Of a stretch of DNA of 64,000 nucleotides, positions 40,846 to 49,100 are shown one piece after another. Position 1 is the stretch's first letter; each line of letters opens with the position of its first letter. This stretch comes from CAWUEX02 sp038148375. GTDB lineage: Bacteria > Pseudomonadota > Alphaproteobacteria > Rhodospirillales > Rhodospirillaceae. The DNA is taken from NCBI GenBank assembly GCA_038148375.1, contig JAYQVH010000009.1, positions 1-64,000 on the forward strand. The letters run 5' to 3'. The notes beneath the pieces were generated by a model. That model had not been told where the DNA came from and ran no database searches. It saw only the letters and a program-made list of their open reading frames with translations. The translations under genes and the position numbers were made by a program.

Positions 40846-43182
40846 CTAATTGCGTAGCGGCTTGCCGGTGTCGAGCATGTGTTCCATGCGCGCCAGCGTG
40901 CCGTTGGTGCGGGCCAGAGACATGAAGTATTCGCGCTCAAGCTTGAGCAGATCCTTTTCCGTCAAGGTCTCGGTCATGTCGGTGTCGCCGCCAGTGAGCA
41001 TTTTCGCCAAAGCGCTGGCGACCACCTGGTCGTGCGGCGTGGCCATGCCTTTGAGGGCGAGATCGTGCAGCGCCATGTCCAGCGCCGCGCGTCCCGTCGG
41101 GCCGGGCAGGGAAATTTCCTGTTCTTCCGGGGCCTCGTAGTTCTCCGCCAGCTTGAGCGCCTTGGCCTTGGCATCGGCGAGCAGGCGGTCGCGGTTCATG
41201 GTGATGGCATCGGTGTCGCGGAAAAGCCCCATCTCCATGGCTTCGGAGGCTGACTTCGCCACCTGCGCCGTGCCGATCATCTCAAACGCTTTGGCCACCG
41301 CCGGCATCGGGCCGCGCGGCAGACGCGGATGGTTCTTCAGGCGCAGGAGCACTTCCTTGCAGCCGCCCCAGCCGGGGATGATACCGACGCCGACTTCCAC
41401 CAGACCGGTGTAGGTTTCGGCGTGGGCCTGCACCGCGTCGGCATGCAGCAGGATTTCGCAGCCGCCGCCCAGCGCCATGCCCGACGGCGCGGCGACCACG
41501 GGGAAGGGTGCCTGCTTGAGCGCCAAGTAGGTTTTCTGGCCGTCTTCGATCTGACTCTCGATCTCCGGCCACAACGCGATGTTGGCGGCGAACAGGAACA
41601 GACCCAGGTTGGCGCCGACGGAGAAGTTGGAGCCTTCGTTGTAAATGACAAGGGCCTTGAGCGCATCGTCGCCTTTGATCTGTTTGATGGTCTTTTTGTA
41701 GAGATCCATGATGTCGGGATCGAGGCTGTTCATCTTCGAGGTAAACTCGAAGCACAACACGCCGTCGCCGATGTCCCACACCGAAGCCGAGCCATTCTTC
41801 AGCATCGGCTTTGACGCGAGCTTGACGTCCGACAGGCGAAGTACGCCGTCCGGCTTCGGCACGTCGACATAAGCGCCGTCCGTCGTCAGATATTGCCGCA
41901 CGCCATTTTCGACGCGGTAGAACCCGCCTTTCTCCGCCGCCAGGGTAAGCATCGGCGGTACGTCGATGTTCGCGGCTTTCAGTTTTTCGGCAAACCAATC
42001 CGCGCCCATGTTGTCGATCAGCTCGAACGGACCGGTCTTCCAGCCGTAGCCGTCTTTCATGCCGGCATCGACATCGACGATGGTGTCGGCGATTTCCGGC
42101 ACCAGAGACGCGGTGTAGGTGAAGGCATGGCTGGCGAGGAACCAAGCGAACTGGCCGCCTTTGTCTTCTTCCTGCACCAGCGCTTTGAGTCCGCCTTTTT
42201 TCGACACGTTCAGGCTTCCCAGGCTCGCTTTTTCCGACGGCGCGTACTCACCCGTGTTGAGGTTGATGCTTTCTTTGGCCTTCGTCGCGCCTTCTTTCTT
42301 AAGCCGATAGAAGCCGCCGGGGCCTTTGCGGCCGATCCAGCCTTTCTCCAACATCATCTGCACTACTTTGGGTTCGGAGTGGATCGAACGGTAGGCGTCG
42401 TTCTCGGGTAAGCGTTCGAGCATCGACGCGGCAACGTGCGGCATCAGGTCGAGGCCGACGAGGTCCAGCGTGCCGAAGAAGCCCGACTTGGGGATGCCGA
42501 ACGGCCAGCTGCCGACGGCATCCGCTTCGTCCACGGTCAGGCCGAGGTCGAGCGCGCCTTTGAGGCCGAGCTGGAACCAATAGGTGCCGATGCGGTTGGC
42601 GACAAATCCCGGCGTGTCCTTGGCGTGAATCACGCCCTTGCCGAGTTTGACGTCGCAGAACGCATCGATCATTTCCACCGCGTCGGCGCGCGTTTTATCC
42701 GAGGCAACGATTTCCAGCAGGCGCATGTAGCGCGGTGGGTTGAAGAAGTGGGTGATCATGAAGTCCGGCACCAGGGCGGAGTCCATGCCGCCGGTGAGGT
42801 CCTTGAGCGGGATCGTCGAGGTGTTTGACGACAGCACCGCGCCCTTTTTCTTCACCTTGCCGATCTTGGCGTAAAGGTTCTGTTTGATGTCCAGGCGCTC
42901 GATCACCGCTTCGACGATCCAGTCGCAGTCACCGAGCCACTCCATGTGATCTTCGATGTTGCCAGGCGTTACCAGCTTAGCCGCGCGCTTGGACATAAAC
43001 GGCGCCGGTTCGGTCTTGAGCATCTTCTTGATCGCGCTTTCGGTAATGGCGTTCCGGTTGCTGCCGTCCTTCGGCACGATGTCGAGCAGGTAGACCGGAA
43101 TACCGGCATTGGCGATATGCGCGGCGATCCCGGCGCCCATGACGCCGGCGCCGATCACCGCGGCTTTCTTAATCTCGGCCAT
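40846..43182 (-). CDS. 3-hydroxyacyl-CoA dehydrogenase/enoyl-CoA hydratase, FadN-type
   Basis: A 778-residue bifunctional beta-oxidation enzyme. The NAD-binding fold opens at once (AAVIGAGVMGAGIAA, G11-G16) with DWIVEAVIERLDIKQ and STIPL next. The dehydrogenase C-terminal domains run to about 400 (HAKDTPGFVANRIG). The crotonase domain follows (SNFSVGANLGLFLF, GMALGGGCEILLHAD, VEVGVGIIPGWGG). This order is that of Bacillus FadN, the reverse of E. coli FadB. The start at 43182 shares one base with the thiolase stop (TAATG). An in-frame extension back through the thiolase gene, to 44052, is only a chance open frame. Confidence 0.95.
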   Translation of the reverse strand: MAEIKKAAVIGAGVMGAGIAAHIANAGIPVYLLDIVPKDGSNRNAITESAIKKMLKTEPAPFMSKRAAKLVTPGNIEDHMEWLGDCDWIVEAVIERLDIKQNLYAKIGKVKKKGAVLSSNTSTIPLKDLTGGMDSALVPDFMITHFFNPPRYMRLLEIVASDKTRADAVEMIDAFCDVKLGKGVIHAKDTPGFVANRIGTYWFQLGLKGALDLGLTVDEADAVGSWPFGIPKSGFFGTLDLVGLDLMPHVAASMLERLPENDAYRSIHSEPKVVQMMLEKGWIGRKGPGGFYRLKKEGATKAKESINLNTGEYAPSEKASLGSLNVSKKGGLKALVQEEDKGGQFAWFLASHAFTYTASLVPEIADTIVDVDAGMKDGYGWKTGPFELIDNMGADWFAEKLKAANIDVPPMLTLAAEKGGFYRVENGVRQYLTTDGAYVDVPKPDGVLRLSDVKLASKPMLKNGSASVWDIGDGVLCFEFTSKMNSLDPDIMDLYKKTIKQIKGDDALKALVIYNEGSNFSVGANLGLFLFAANIALWPEIESQIEDGQKTYLALKQAPFPVVAAPSGMALGGGCEILLHADAVQAHAETYTGLVEVGVGIIPGWGGCKEVLLRLKNHPRLPRGPMPAVAKAFEMIGTAQVAKSASEAMEMGLFRDTDAITMNRDRLLADAKAKALKLAENYEAPEEQEISLPGPTGRAALDMALHDLALKGMATPHDQVVASALAKMLTGGDTDMTETLTEKDLLKLEREYFMSLARTNGTLARMEHMLDTGKPLRN

Positions 43183-44318
43183 TACACCGCCTCCAGAACC
43201 GTGGCGATACCTTGGCCGCCGCCGATGCATTGGGTCGCGAGCGCGTACTTCTTGCCCTCCCGCTGCATGATCTGTGCCGCCTTGCCGGTGATGCGTGCGC
43301 CCGTTGCCCCCAACGGATGCCCTAGTGCAATCGCGCCACCGTCGATGTTGGTCTTGGCAAGGTCGAGCTTGAGGTCGTGGACCACCGCCAGAGACTGCGC
43401 GGCGAAAGCTTCGTTGAGTTCGATGACGTCGATGTCGTCGAGTTTCAGGCCCGCGCGCTCGAGGGCCTTGTTGGTGGCATTGACCGGGCCGATTCCCATG
43501 ATCTCGGGGGCGCAGCCGGCCACGGCGCTCGACTTGATGCGTGCCATTACTTTCAGCCCGTGCTCGGCCGCGTAGTCTTCGCTGCACACCAGAACGGCTG
43601 CCGCACCGTCGGTCAGGGGCGATGACGTGCCTGCCGTCACCGAACCTTTCTCGTCGAAAGCGGGCTTCAGATCCGCGAGAATTTCCATCGTGGTCTCCGG
43701 ACGGATGCAGCCGTCCTGGTCGACGGTGCCGTCCTTGGTTTCGATCGGTACGATCTCGTCTTTGAATTTTCCGGCGCTTTGGGCAGCCGCGGCTCGCTTG
43801 TGGCTCTCGACAGCGAACGCATCCTGCTTGTCGCGCGAGATGTCGTACTTCTTGGCCAGGTTCTCGGCGGTCTCGCCCATGCCCATATAGGCGGCGTGAC
43901 CGGCATCGACCAATTTCGGATTGAGCATCGGGTTGAAGCCCGGCATCGGAATGCGGGTCATGCTTTCGATGCCCGCGCAGAGGAACGCGTCGCCCGAACC
44001 CATGGCGATGGCGCCGGCGGCGGTGTGAATCGACTGCATCGACGAGCCGCAAAAACGGTTGATGGTCGTGCCCGCGACGCTGTCCGGCAGACCGGCCAGA
44101 AAGACGATGTTGCGCGCGACGTTGAGACCTTGCTCGCCCTCGGGAAAGGCGCAGCCGACGATCAGGTCTTCGATCGTCCCCGGGTCAATACCGGCGCGCT
44201 CGACCAGCGCCTTGACCACCGCCGCGGCGAGGTCGTCCGGACGGACGCGGGTCAGTGCGCCCTTGTTGGCAAGTGTCAGCGGAGAGCGGGCATATCCCGC
44301 GATTACGGCACCGGTCAT
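43182..44318 (-). CDS. fadA: Acetyl-CoA C-acyltransferase (3-ketoacyl-CoA thiolase)
   Basis: A 378-residue thiolase that cleaves 3-ketoacyl-CoA to acetyl-CoA and a shortened acyl-CoA. The acyl-accepting Cys is C90 in TTINRFCGSSMQ. The two C-terminal catalytic residues are H334 in IALGHPLGATGAR and C364 in TQCIGGGQG. NEAFAAQ is also intact. It is second to last upstream in a tightly overlapping set: its start overlaps the merR stop (ATGA) and its stop overlaps the FadN-type start. The reading order merR-fadA-fadN resembles the fadNAE set of Bacillus in content. Confidence 0.96.
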   Translation of the reverse strand: MTGAVIAGYARSPLTLANKGALTRVRPDDLAAAVVKALVERAGIDPGTIEDLIVGCAFPEGEQGLNVARNIVFLAGLPDSVAGTTINRFCGSSMQSIHTAAGAIAMGSGDAFLCAGIESMTRIPMPGFNPMLNPKLVDAGHAAYMGMGETAENLAKKYDISRDKQDAFAVESHKRAAAAQSAGKFKDEIVPIETKDGTVDQDGCIRPETTMEILADLKPAFDEKGSVTAGTSSPLTDGAAAVLVCSEDYAAEHGLKVMARIKSSAVAGCAPEIMGIGPVNATNKALERAGLKLDDIDVIELNEAFAAQSLAVVHDLKLDLAKTNIDGGAIALGHPLGATGARITGKAAQIMQREGKKYALATQCIGGGQGIATVLEAV

Positions 44319-44803
44319 GGGTCCATCCCTTCTTCTGATGTGTTTTTGGTGTGAGTGTGAGCAGCAACCGGCGGCGGAGCGTCAGGATCCACGCCCATGG
44401 TCTTTAACCGGTCGACGGCCTGCCGTTCGATATCTTCGAGTTCTCGAAGCGAGTCTTCAATGTCGCGTAGTTTGGCCCGCAGCTCGGCAGCCCGTTCGCG
44501 CGCTTTGTGGCGAATGTGGCGCACCTGACTGACGTGATCCGGGTCGGCATCGTACAAGTCCAAATATTTCTGAATTTCGTCCAGGGAAAAGCCGAGGCGC
44601 TTGCCGCGCAGAATCAGTTGCAGGCGCGCTTTGTCGCGATGGGTGTATACGCGAGTCGATCCCGCCAGCTGCGGCTGCAACAGGCCGCGGCTTTCGTAAA
44701 ACCGTACCGTGCGCACCGTAACCTTTGCGGCTTCAGCCAGTTGGGACGTGCTGTAAAGGCGGTCTTCGGCGTCTTTGACGAGTTTGAAGGCGGCTTCGGT
44801 CAT
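44315..44803 (-). CDS. MerR-family regulator of the fad operon
   Basis: A 162-residue MerR-type DNA-binding protein. The winged helix-turn-helix is STSQLAEAAKVTVRTVRFYE (about 18-37), then SRGLLQPQLAGSTRVYTH and GFSLDEIQKYLDLYD, with a coiled coil at about 90-135 (KARERAAELRAKLRDIEDSLREL) for dimerisation. There are no metal-binding Cys, so it probably senses an acyl-CoA or works with another ligand, as do LiuR-like MerR regulators of acyl-CoA catabolism. It sits inside the operon, overlapping fadD and fadA by four bases each, so it should control its own synthesis through the dyad at 46610-46625 (inference). Confidence 0.9.
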   Translation of the reverse strand: MTEAAFKLVKDAEDRLYSTSQLAEAAKVTVRTVRFYESRGLLQPQLAGSTRVYTHRDKARLQLILRGKRLGFSLDEIQKYLDLYDADPDHVSQVRHIRHKARERAAELRAKLRDIEDSLRELEDIERQAVDRLKTMGVDPDAPPPVAAHTHTKNTSEEGMDP

Positions 44804-46515
44804 GCGGCGGAGACCTCCGATGCCGGGGCGCCGTCGTCGTGCTCCTGCTTCAGTTCCTTCTTCGACAGCTTGCCGATCAACGTCTTCGGCAACTCGTCGC
44901 GGAACTCGACGTAATCGGGGCGCTCGATCGCTGACAGTTTGTCTTTCAGAAAATTCTTGAGCTCCGCTTCCGTCAGCTCTTTTCCTTCCTTCAGGCGGAT
45001 GAACGCCTTCGGCGCCTGACCCCGGTATTCGTCGTCAATACCGATCACGGTGACTTCGGCCACGGCCGGATGTTCGTGGATCGCTTCTTCGATATGGCGC
45101 GGATAAATCTTGTAGCCGCCGGCGATGATGATGTCCTTCAAGCGGTCGACCAGGAAGACGTAGCCCTCGTCGTCCATGTAGCCGACGTCGCCGGAGCGGA
45201 ACAGCCCGTCGGACAGCGCGGCTGCGGTTTCTTCCGGCTTGTTCCAGTACCCCTTCATCACCTGAGGGCCGCGGATGCAGACTTCGCCGCGCTCGCCGAT
45301 CGGCATCTTGACGGACGGGTCGTCGACGGAACGGATCTCGACGGTCGTGCCCGGCATTGGGATACCCACCGAGCCGGCTTTGTTGACGCCCTCGGTCGGA
45401 TTGGTCGTCGCCACCGGCGAGGTTTCGCTGAGACCATAGCCTTCCACGACGACACAGCCCGTGCGCCGTTCGAATTCCTTTTTCACTTCGACGGGTAACG
45501 GCGCACCGCCTGAAATGCACAGCTTGATCGACGACAGATCGTATTTGTCGACGTCGGGGAACGTGTTGATGGCGGTGAAGATCGTCGGGACCGCCGGGAA
45601 GAACGTCGGCTTTTTCTGGTCGATGGCGCGCAGGCAATCCTTGAGATCGAAGCGCGGCAGCAGAATCATGCCAGCGCCGTAGCGGATGCCGGAGGACATC
45701 GCGACGGTCATGGCGAAAACATGGAAAAAAGGCAGGGCGGCCAGAAAGCGTTCTTCGCCGATTTTGGCATTGTCGTACCAGCATGACACCTGCTGCGCGT
45801 TTGCGCTGATGTTGGCATGGGTTAGCATTGCCGCTTTTGGCACACCGGTCGTACCGCCAGTATATTGCAGCACCGCGAGATCGTTATCGCAGTCGATCGC
45901 CGGCGACGAAAAGGCGCCGTCGTTATCGATGAGATCATCGAACCAGACTTGGCGGTCGTCGTCTTCCACGCGCGCCAGCGTCTTGCGGCGGAACACGTTA
46001 AACAACATCGCTTTGCGCCAAGGCAGCACGTCGGTCATCGAGCAGAGCAAAAGCTTCTCGATATTGGTGACCAACGCGGCGTCCCGCGCCTTCGAGTACA
46101 TCGCCTCCAGGTCCATGGTGACGAGCATGCGCGGTGCAGAGTCCGTCAGCAGGTCCTCGAGTTCGCGCGGCGCGTAGAGTGGATTGACGTTGACGACGAC
46201 CCCGCCGATCAACAGTACGGCGTGAAACATCACCACGTAATAAGGGGTGTTCGGCAGCATCAGCGCAATGCGGTCGCCTTTGCCGATGCCCATGTCCTGC
46301 AAGCCTTTGGCGGCGGCACGCACCATCTCGCCGGTTTCGCTGTAGCTCCAAGAGCGCCCGAGGAATTCCATGCACATACGTTTGGGGTAGGCGGCGACGG
46401 CGCGCTCAAAGGCGGCATAGGCCGGCTCGCTGCGGATCGGCATATCCCACGATAGAAAGCTGGGATAGGACTTCAGCCACGGCTGCGCGCCTTCTTGGAT
46501 GGTCTCAGAGGACAT
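44800..46515 (-). CDS. fadD: Long-chain fatty acid-CoA ligase
   Basis: A 571-residue AMP-forming ligase that activates fatty acids to acyl-CoA. The P-loop is LQYTGGTTGVPKAAMLTHAN; other motifs are GYGLSETSPVA and GLFRSGDVGYMDDEGYVFLVDRLKDIIIAGGYKIYPRHIEE with the usual C-terminal hinge and the catalytic Lys region (KTLIGKLSKKEL). The ATG at 46515 has CAGGAGA seven bases upstream; a frame to 46572 is not favoured. It is the first gene of the leftward fad operon, behind a strong promoter, and its stop overlaps merR by four bases. Confidence 0.95.
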   Translation of the reverse strand: MSSETIQEGAQPWLKSYPSFLSWDMPIRSEPAYAAFERAVAAYPKRMCMEFLGRSWSYSETGEMVRAAAKGLQDMGIGKGDRIALMLPNTPYYVVMFHAVLLIGGVVVNVNPLYAPRELEDLLTDSAPRMLVTMDLEAMYSKARDAALVTNIEKLLLCSMTDVLPWRKAMLFNVFRRKTLARVEDDDRQVWFDDLIDNDGAFSSPAIDCDNDLAVLQYTGGTTGVPKAAMLTHANISANAQQVSCWYDNAKIGEERFLAALPFFHVFAMTVAMSSGIRYGAGMILLPRFDLKDCLRAIDQKKPTFFPAVPTIFTAINTFPDVDKYDLSSIKLCISGGAPLPVEVKKEFERRTGCVVVEGYGLSETSPVATTNPTEGVNKAGSVGIPMPGTTVEIRSVDDPSVKMPIGERGEVCIRGPQVMKGYWNKPEETAAALSDGLFRSGDVGYMDDEGYVFLVDRLKDIIIAGGYKIYPRHIEEAIHEHPAVAEVTVIGIDDEYRGQAPKAFIRLKEGKELTEAELKNFLKDKLSAIERPDYVEFRDELPKTLIGKLSKKELKQEHDDGAPASEVSAA

Positions 46516-46603
46516 TGGGTCTCCTGTCTTGAGCGCGCCTTTGGGCGAGGCGCGATGAGGTGCCACCCCCACACCTAATCAAGAATCATGTTCACCTCAA
46601 GTC

Positions 46604-46633
46604 ATTATAGTGACGTTAACGTCACATTTTCAT
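46604..46633 (-). promoter_or_regulatory. Promoter of the fad operon
   Basis: On the minus strand ATGAAA (46628-46633, four of six to -35 consensus), an 18-base spacer and a perfect TATAAT (46604-46609). The spacer is longer than the optimum 17, as in promoters activated or repressed by MerR proteins. Transcription should begin about 46597, giving a leader of about 80 bases before fadD. Confidence 0.72.
46610..46625. promoter_or_regulatory. MerR-type operator dyad
   Basis: GTGACGTTAACGTCAC is a perfect 16-bp palindrome that fills the spacer and abuts the -10 of the fad promoter. Position between -35 and -10 is the hallmark of MerR-family operators, and a merR gene is in the operon it would control. 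Confidence 0.75.
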
Positions 46634-46640
46634 GAGGGTT

Positions 46641-46655
46641 TAATTAAGTTAATTA
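46641..46655. promoter_or_regulatory. AT palindrome upstream of the fad -35
   Basis: TAATTAA-G-TTAATTA, a 15-bp AT-only palindrome around one G, about 8 bases upstream of the candidate -35. This is where an UP element would contact RNA polymerase alpha, or where a second regulator might bind. It stands out in GC-rich surroundings. Confidence 0.5.
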
Positions 46656-46710
46656 TATCAGGTAGTTAGATAACACGGTCCGGCGGCGGACTCGTCTGCT
46701 GGGCAGCGCT

Positions 46711-47073
46711 CTACCCGGCCTGATCGAGCAGACTGCTCAATTTCAAGGCGATTCCCTTGGACCCGAACACCTTCAGCTTGCCCATGGTGAAGGCCACCAT
46801 CGGGTTCAGCTCACCGGCCATCAGCTTCTGCAAATTCTCAGGCGACAGCACCAATGTCGTTTCGGCCTCGTCGTCGTCCGGGTTGGCCTTGACCACGACG
46901 TCGTCGCCGGTCGCGTCCACGAGAATCTTGCCGGCGTCCTCCAGGTCGAACAGCACCGTATGGTTCAGTTCGCCGAGGTCCGCGGATCTGGCCTTCACTT
47001 CGTCCACGATTTGGTCGAAATCCATTGATTTGCCGTCCTTCCAGTCATTGGCGGTGGTCGCCGGTGACGTCAT
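46711..47073 (-). CDS. SCP2 sterol-carrier-type lipid-binding protein
   Basis: A 120-residue SCP2-domain protein. The end MVAFTMGKLKVFGSKGIALKLSSLLDQ and the preceding LVLSPENLQKLMAGELNP are the conserved SCP2 segment that forms the lipid tunnel. Such proteins bind fatty acyl-CoA or sterol-like ligands. The ATG at 47073 (MTSPATTAND) has AGAGG ten bases upstream; a start at MDFDQIV, sixteen residues in, is also possible. A long open frame upstream to 47685 is antisense to the SDR gene and not coding. It is divergent from the SDR across 51 bases and upstream of the fad promoter. Confidence 0.88.
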   Translation of the reverse strand: MTSPATTANDWKDGKSMDFDQIVDEVKARSADLGELNHTVLFDLEDAGKILVDATGDDVVVKANPDDDEAETTLVLSPENLQKLMAGELNPMVAFTMGKLKVFGSKGIALKLSSLLDQAG

Positions 47074-47124
47074 GGTGATATGCCTCTTGCCGCAACGCAA
47101 GACGCACGACATTGGAGTTCCGTT

Positions 47125-47835
47125 ATGACCACCGTTCTGATCACCGGCGCCAACCGTGGCCTGGGCCTCGGCCTGGCGAGGCTCTACGCCAAAGACGGCG
47201 CCAAGGTGTTCGCCTGTTGCCGCAATCCCGAAGCGGCCGAGGACCTCAGCGAACTGGCGTCGAACGGCAACGTGATTGTCGAAGCGCTGGATGTTGCCGA
47301 CGGCGAGTCCGTCGATGCCCTCAAGGCCTCCATCGGCGACGAACCCATCGACATTCTGCTCAACGTGGCCGGCTACTACGGCAAGGCGATCGTCACCGCT
47401 CCGGGCGGTCTGCAGGAATTCGGCACCACCGATTACGAAGAGTGGCAGACCATACTGGAAATCAACGTCATGGGTCCGATGCGCATGGCCGAAGCGTTCG
47501 TCGAAAACGTCGCGGCCAGCGAACAGAAAAAGATCGTTACGCTGTCGAGCATTCTTGGCTCCATCGGCGGCAATACGAGCGGCAAGATCTATGAGTACCG
47601 CGCCAGTAAGGCGGCGGTGAACGCGATCATGCGGTCTATGGGCATCGACCTGAAAGTGCGCGGCATCATTGCCGTGCCGATGCATCCCGGCTGGGTGCGC
47701 ACGGATATGGGCGGGCCGAAGGCGGACATCGACGCCGACGCCAGTGTGTCAGGTATGAAGCAGGTCATCGACGGTCTCAGCTTGGCGGATGCCGGCCGGT
47801 TCGTGACCTACGACGGCGGCGAACTGCCCTGGTAG
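47125..47835 (+). CDS. Short-chain dehydrogenase/reductase
   Basis: A 236-residue SDR. The cofactor motif is TVLITGANRGLGLGLA at the very N-terminus, then NVAGYYG (for NNAG), TLSSILGSIGG with the catalytic Ser, and the YRASK tetrad pair in IYEYRASKAAVNA. HPGWVRTDMGG is typical of the carbonyl-reductase-like/CsgA-like group. The ATG at 47125 has TTGGAG eight bases upstream; a frame to 47080 would overlap the control region. It is divergent from the SCP2 gene and followed 19 bases later by two serine hydrolases, probably in one transcript. Confidence 0.92.
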   Translation: MTTVLITGANRGLGLGLARLYAKDGAKVFACCRNPEAAEDLSELASNGNVIVEALDVADGESVDALKASIGDEPIDILLNVAGYYGKAIVTAPGGLQEFGTTDYEEWQTILEINVMGPMRMAEAFVENVAASEQKKIVTLSSILGSIGGNTSGKIYEYRASKAAVNAIMRSMGIDLKVRGIIAVPMHPGWVRTDMGGPKADIDADASVSGMKQVIDGLSLADAGRFVTYDGGELPW

Positions 47836-47854
47836 TCCCCGGAAGCTCACGCCC

Positions 47855-49087
47855 ATGATCCTCTTGCGAATATTGAAGTGGCTGGGCGTCGGCCTGGCCG
47901 TCGTGATCGCGCTGCCGGTCATCGCCGGCGTCGGTCTCTACGTCTCCGATCCCCTCTACTACGGCCGCTACTTCGGTTCATTCACCATTGATCCGGTGAA
48001 AGACGTTGACTGGTACGGGCCGCTTGAGCCGGTGCCCGGCATCGAAGGGCCGGCGCTGCCGCGGGCCGCCAACGGCGCCCGGACGATTTCCCGGGACGCC
48101 TGGAACGCTGCCGTCGGTTACGCCGAGGAAACGGAGTCCGTCGCGCTGCTGGTGTGGCATCGCGGCGCACTCCAGTGCGAGCATTACGGTCAAGGCTTCG
48201 ACCGTGACTCCCGCACCGATCCGGCGTCGATGCACAAGTCTGTCGTGGCCCTCCTTGTCGGCGCCGCGATCGCCGACGGCACGCTGCGGGGACGTGATAC
48301 GCCGGCCGCGCAGTATCTCACCGAGTGGGCCGACGACGACCGCAGGCACATCACCATTGAACACATGCTCCACATGACCAGCGGTCTCTACAAAGATCCG
48401 TTCAGTCTGAGTCCCTTCGCCAGTTTCCAATTGCTCAACCACGGCACTGAACTGGAGCAGCTGACATTGTCGCAGCCGGCGCGCGAAGCGCCGGGTCAGG
48501 TGTTCGACTACAACAATTTCAACCCGCAGGCGCTGAGCATCGTGCTCGAACGCGCCACCGGCAAACGCTATGCCGAAGTCCTGTCGGAGAAACTGTGGTC
48601 TAAGCTGGGCACACGCACCGCATACGCGTACCTGGACCGCGCGGGCGGATTGCCGCGGACCTATTGCTGCCTGCATGCCACGGCAGAGGATTGGCTGCGC
48701 ATCGGTCTCTTGCATCTCAACAAAGGCCGCGTCGGTGACGTGCAGGTGTTGCCGGAAAGCTGCATGAACGCCGTGACGGCCGGCTCGGAACCGGGACCGA
48801 ACTACGGTTATCTAACCTGGCTTGGTTCGCCCTACGACGAACGGCGCGGTTATGGTCCGTACGTCGCCACTTACGCACAGCATGACGAGCCGTACGTTGC
48901 CGACGATGTTATTTTGTTCGACGGGGCTGGCGGCCAAAGGGTTTATGTTATTCCGTCTTACGACATGGTGATCGTCCGCACAGGCACGGGCGGTATCGAT
49001 TTCTCGACGGGGTCTTTCACCTGGGAAGACTCGTTTTTACCCAACACCCTCATGCGCGGCGTCGTCGATCCGCCCGCCGCGCCATAA
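47855..49087 (+). CDS. CubicO/NylB-type serine hydrolase, copy C
   Basis: A 410-residue paralogue of copies A and B. A hydrophobic N-terminal segment (about 10-30) anchors it to the membrane or directs export. The active-site pair is S125-MH-K128 in ASMHKSVVALL. The tyrosine motif is YNN in VFDYNNFNPQ, and the C-terminal loop is FDGAGGQRVYVIPSYD. A DVDWYGPLEPVPG stretch after the anchor is shared in style with copy D (DVDWYSPRVQINPG). It lies 19 bases after the SDR and 13 before copy D. The substrate is not known; amides, beta-lactams and esters are all family substrates. Confidence 0.88.
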   Translation: MILLRILKWLGVGLAVVIALPVIAGVGLYVSDPLYYGRYFGSFTIDPVKDVDWYGPLEPVPGIEGPALPRAANGARTISRDAWNAAVGYAEETESVALLVWHRGALQCEHYGQGFDRDSRTDPASMHKSVVALLVGAAIADGTLRGRDTPAAQYLTEWADDDRRHITIEHMLHMTSGLYKDPFSLSPFASFQLLNHGTELEQLTLSQPAREAPGQVFDYNNFNPQALSIVLERATGKRYAEVLSEKLWSKLGTRTAYAYLDRAGGLPRTYCCLHATAEDWLRIGLLHLNKGRVGDVQVLPESCMNAVTAGSEPGPNYGYLTWLGSPYDERRGYGPYVATYAQHDEPYVADDVILFDGAGGQRVYVIPSYDMVIVRTGTGGIDFSTGSFTWEDSFLPNTLMRGVVDPPAAP

Positions 49088-49100
49088 GGAGATTTCAATC

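Noticed and set aside
39809..40849. Long rightward open frame of 346 codons opposite the acyl-CoA dehydrogenase
   Set aside because: It mirrors a clear gene in high-GC DNA, and its composition (His, Arg, Gly-rich) matches no family.
43183..44052. An in-frame 5' extension that would make the FadN-type protein 1068 residues
   Set aside because: The extra part reads through the thiolase gene in another frame; the NAD-binding fold begins exactly at the ATG at 43182.
47074..47685. Extension of the SCP2 frame to 324 residues
   Set aside because: Runs antisense through the SDR gene and is His/Arg-rich; the SCP2 domain starts at 47073.
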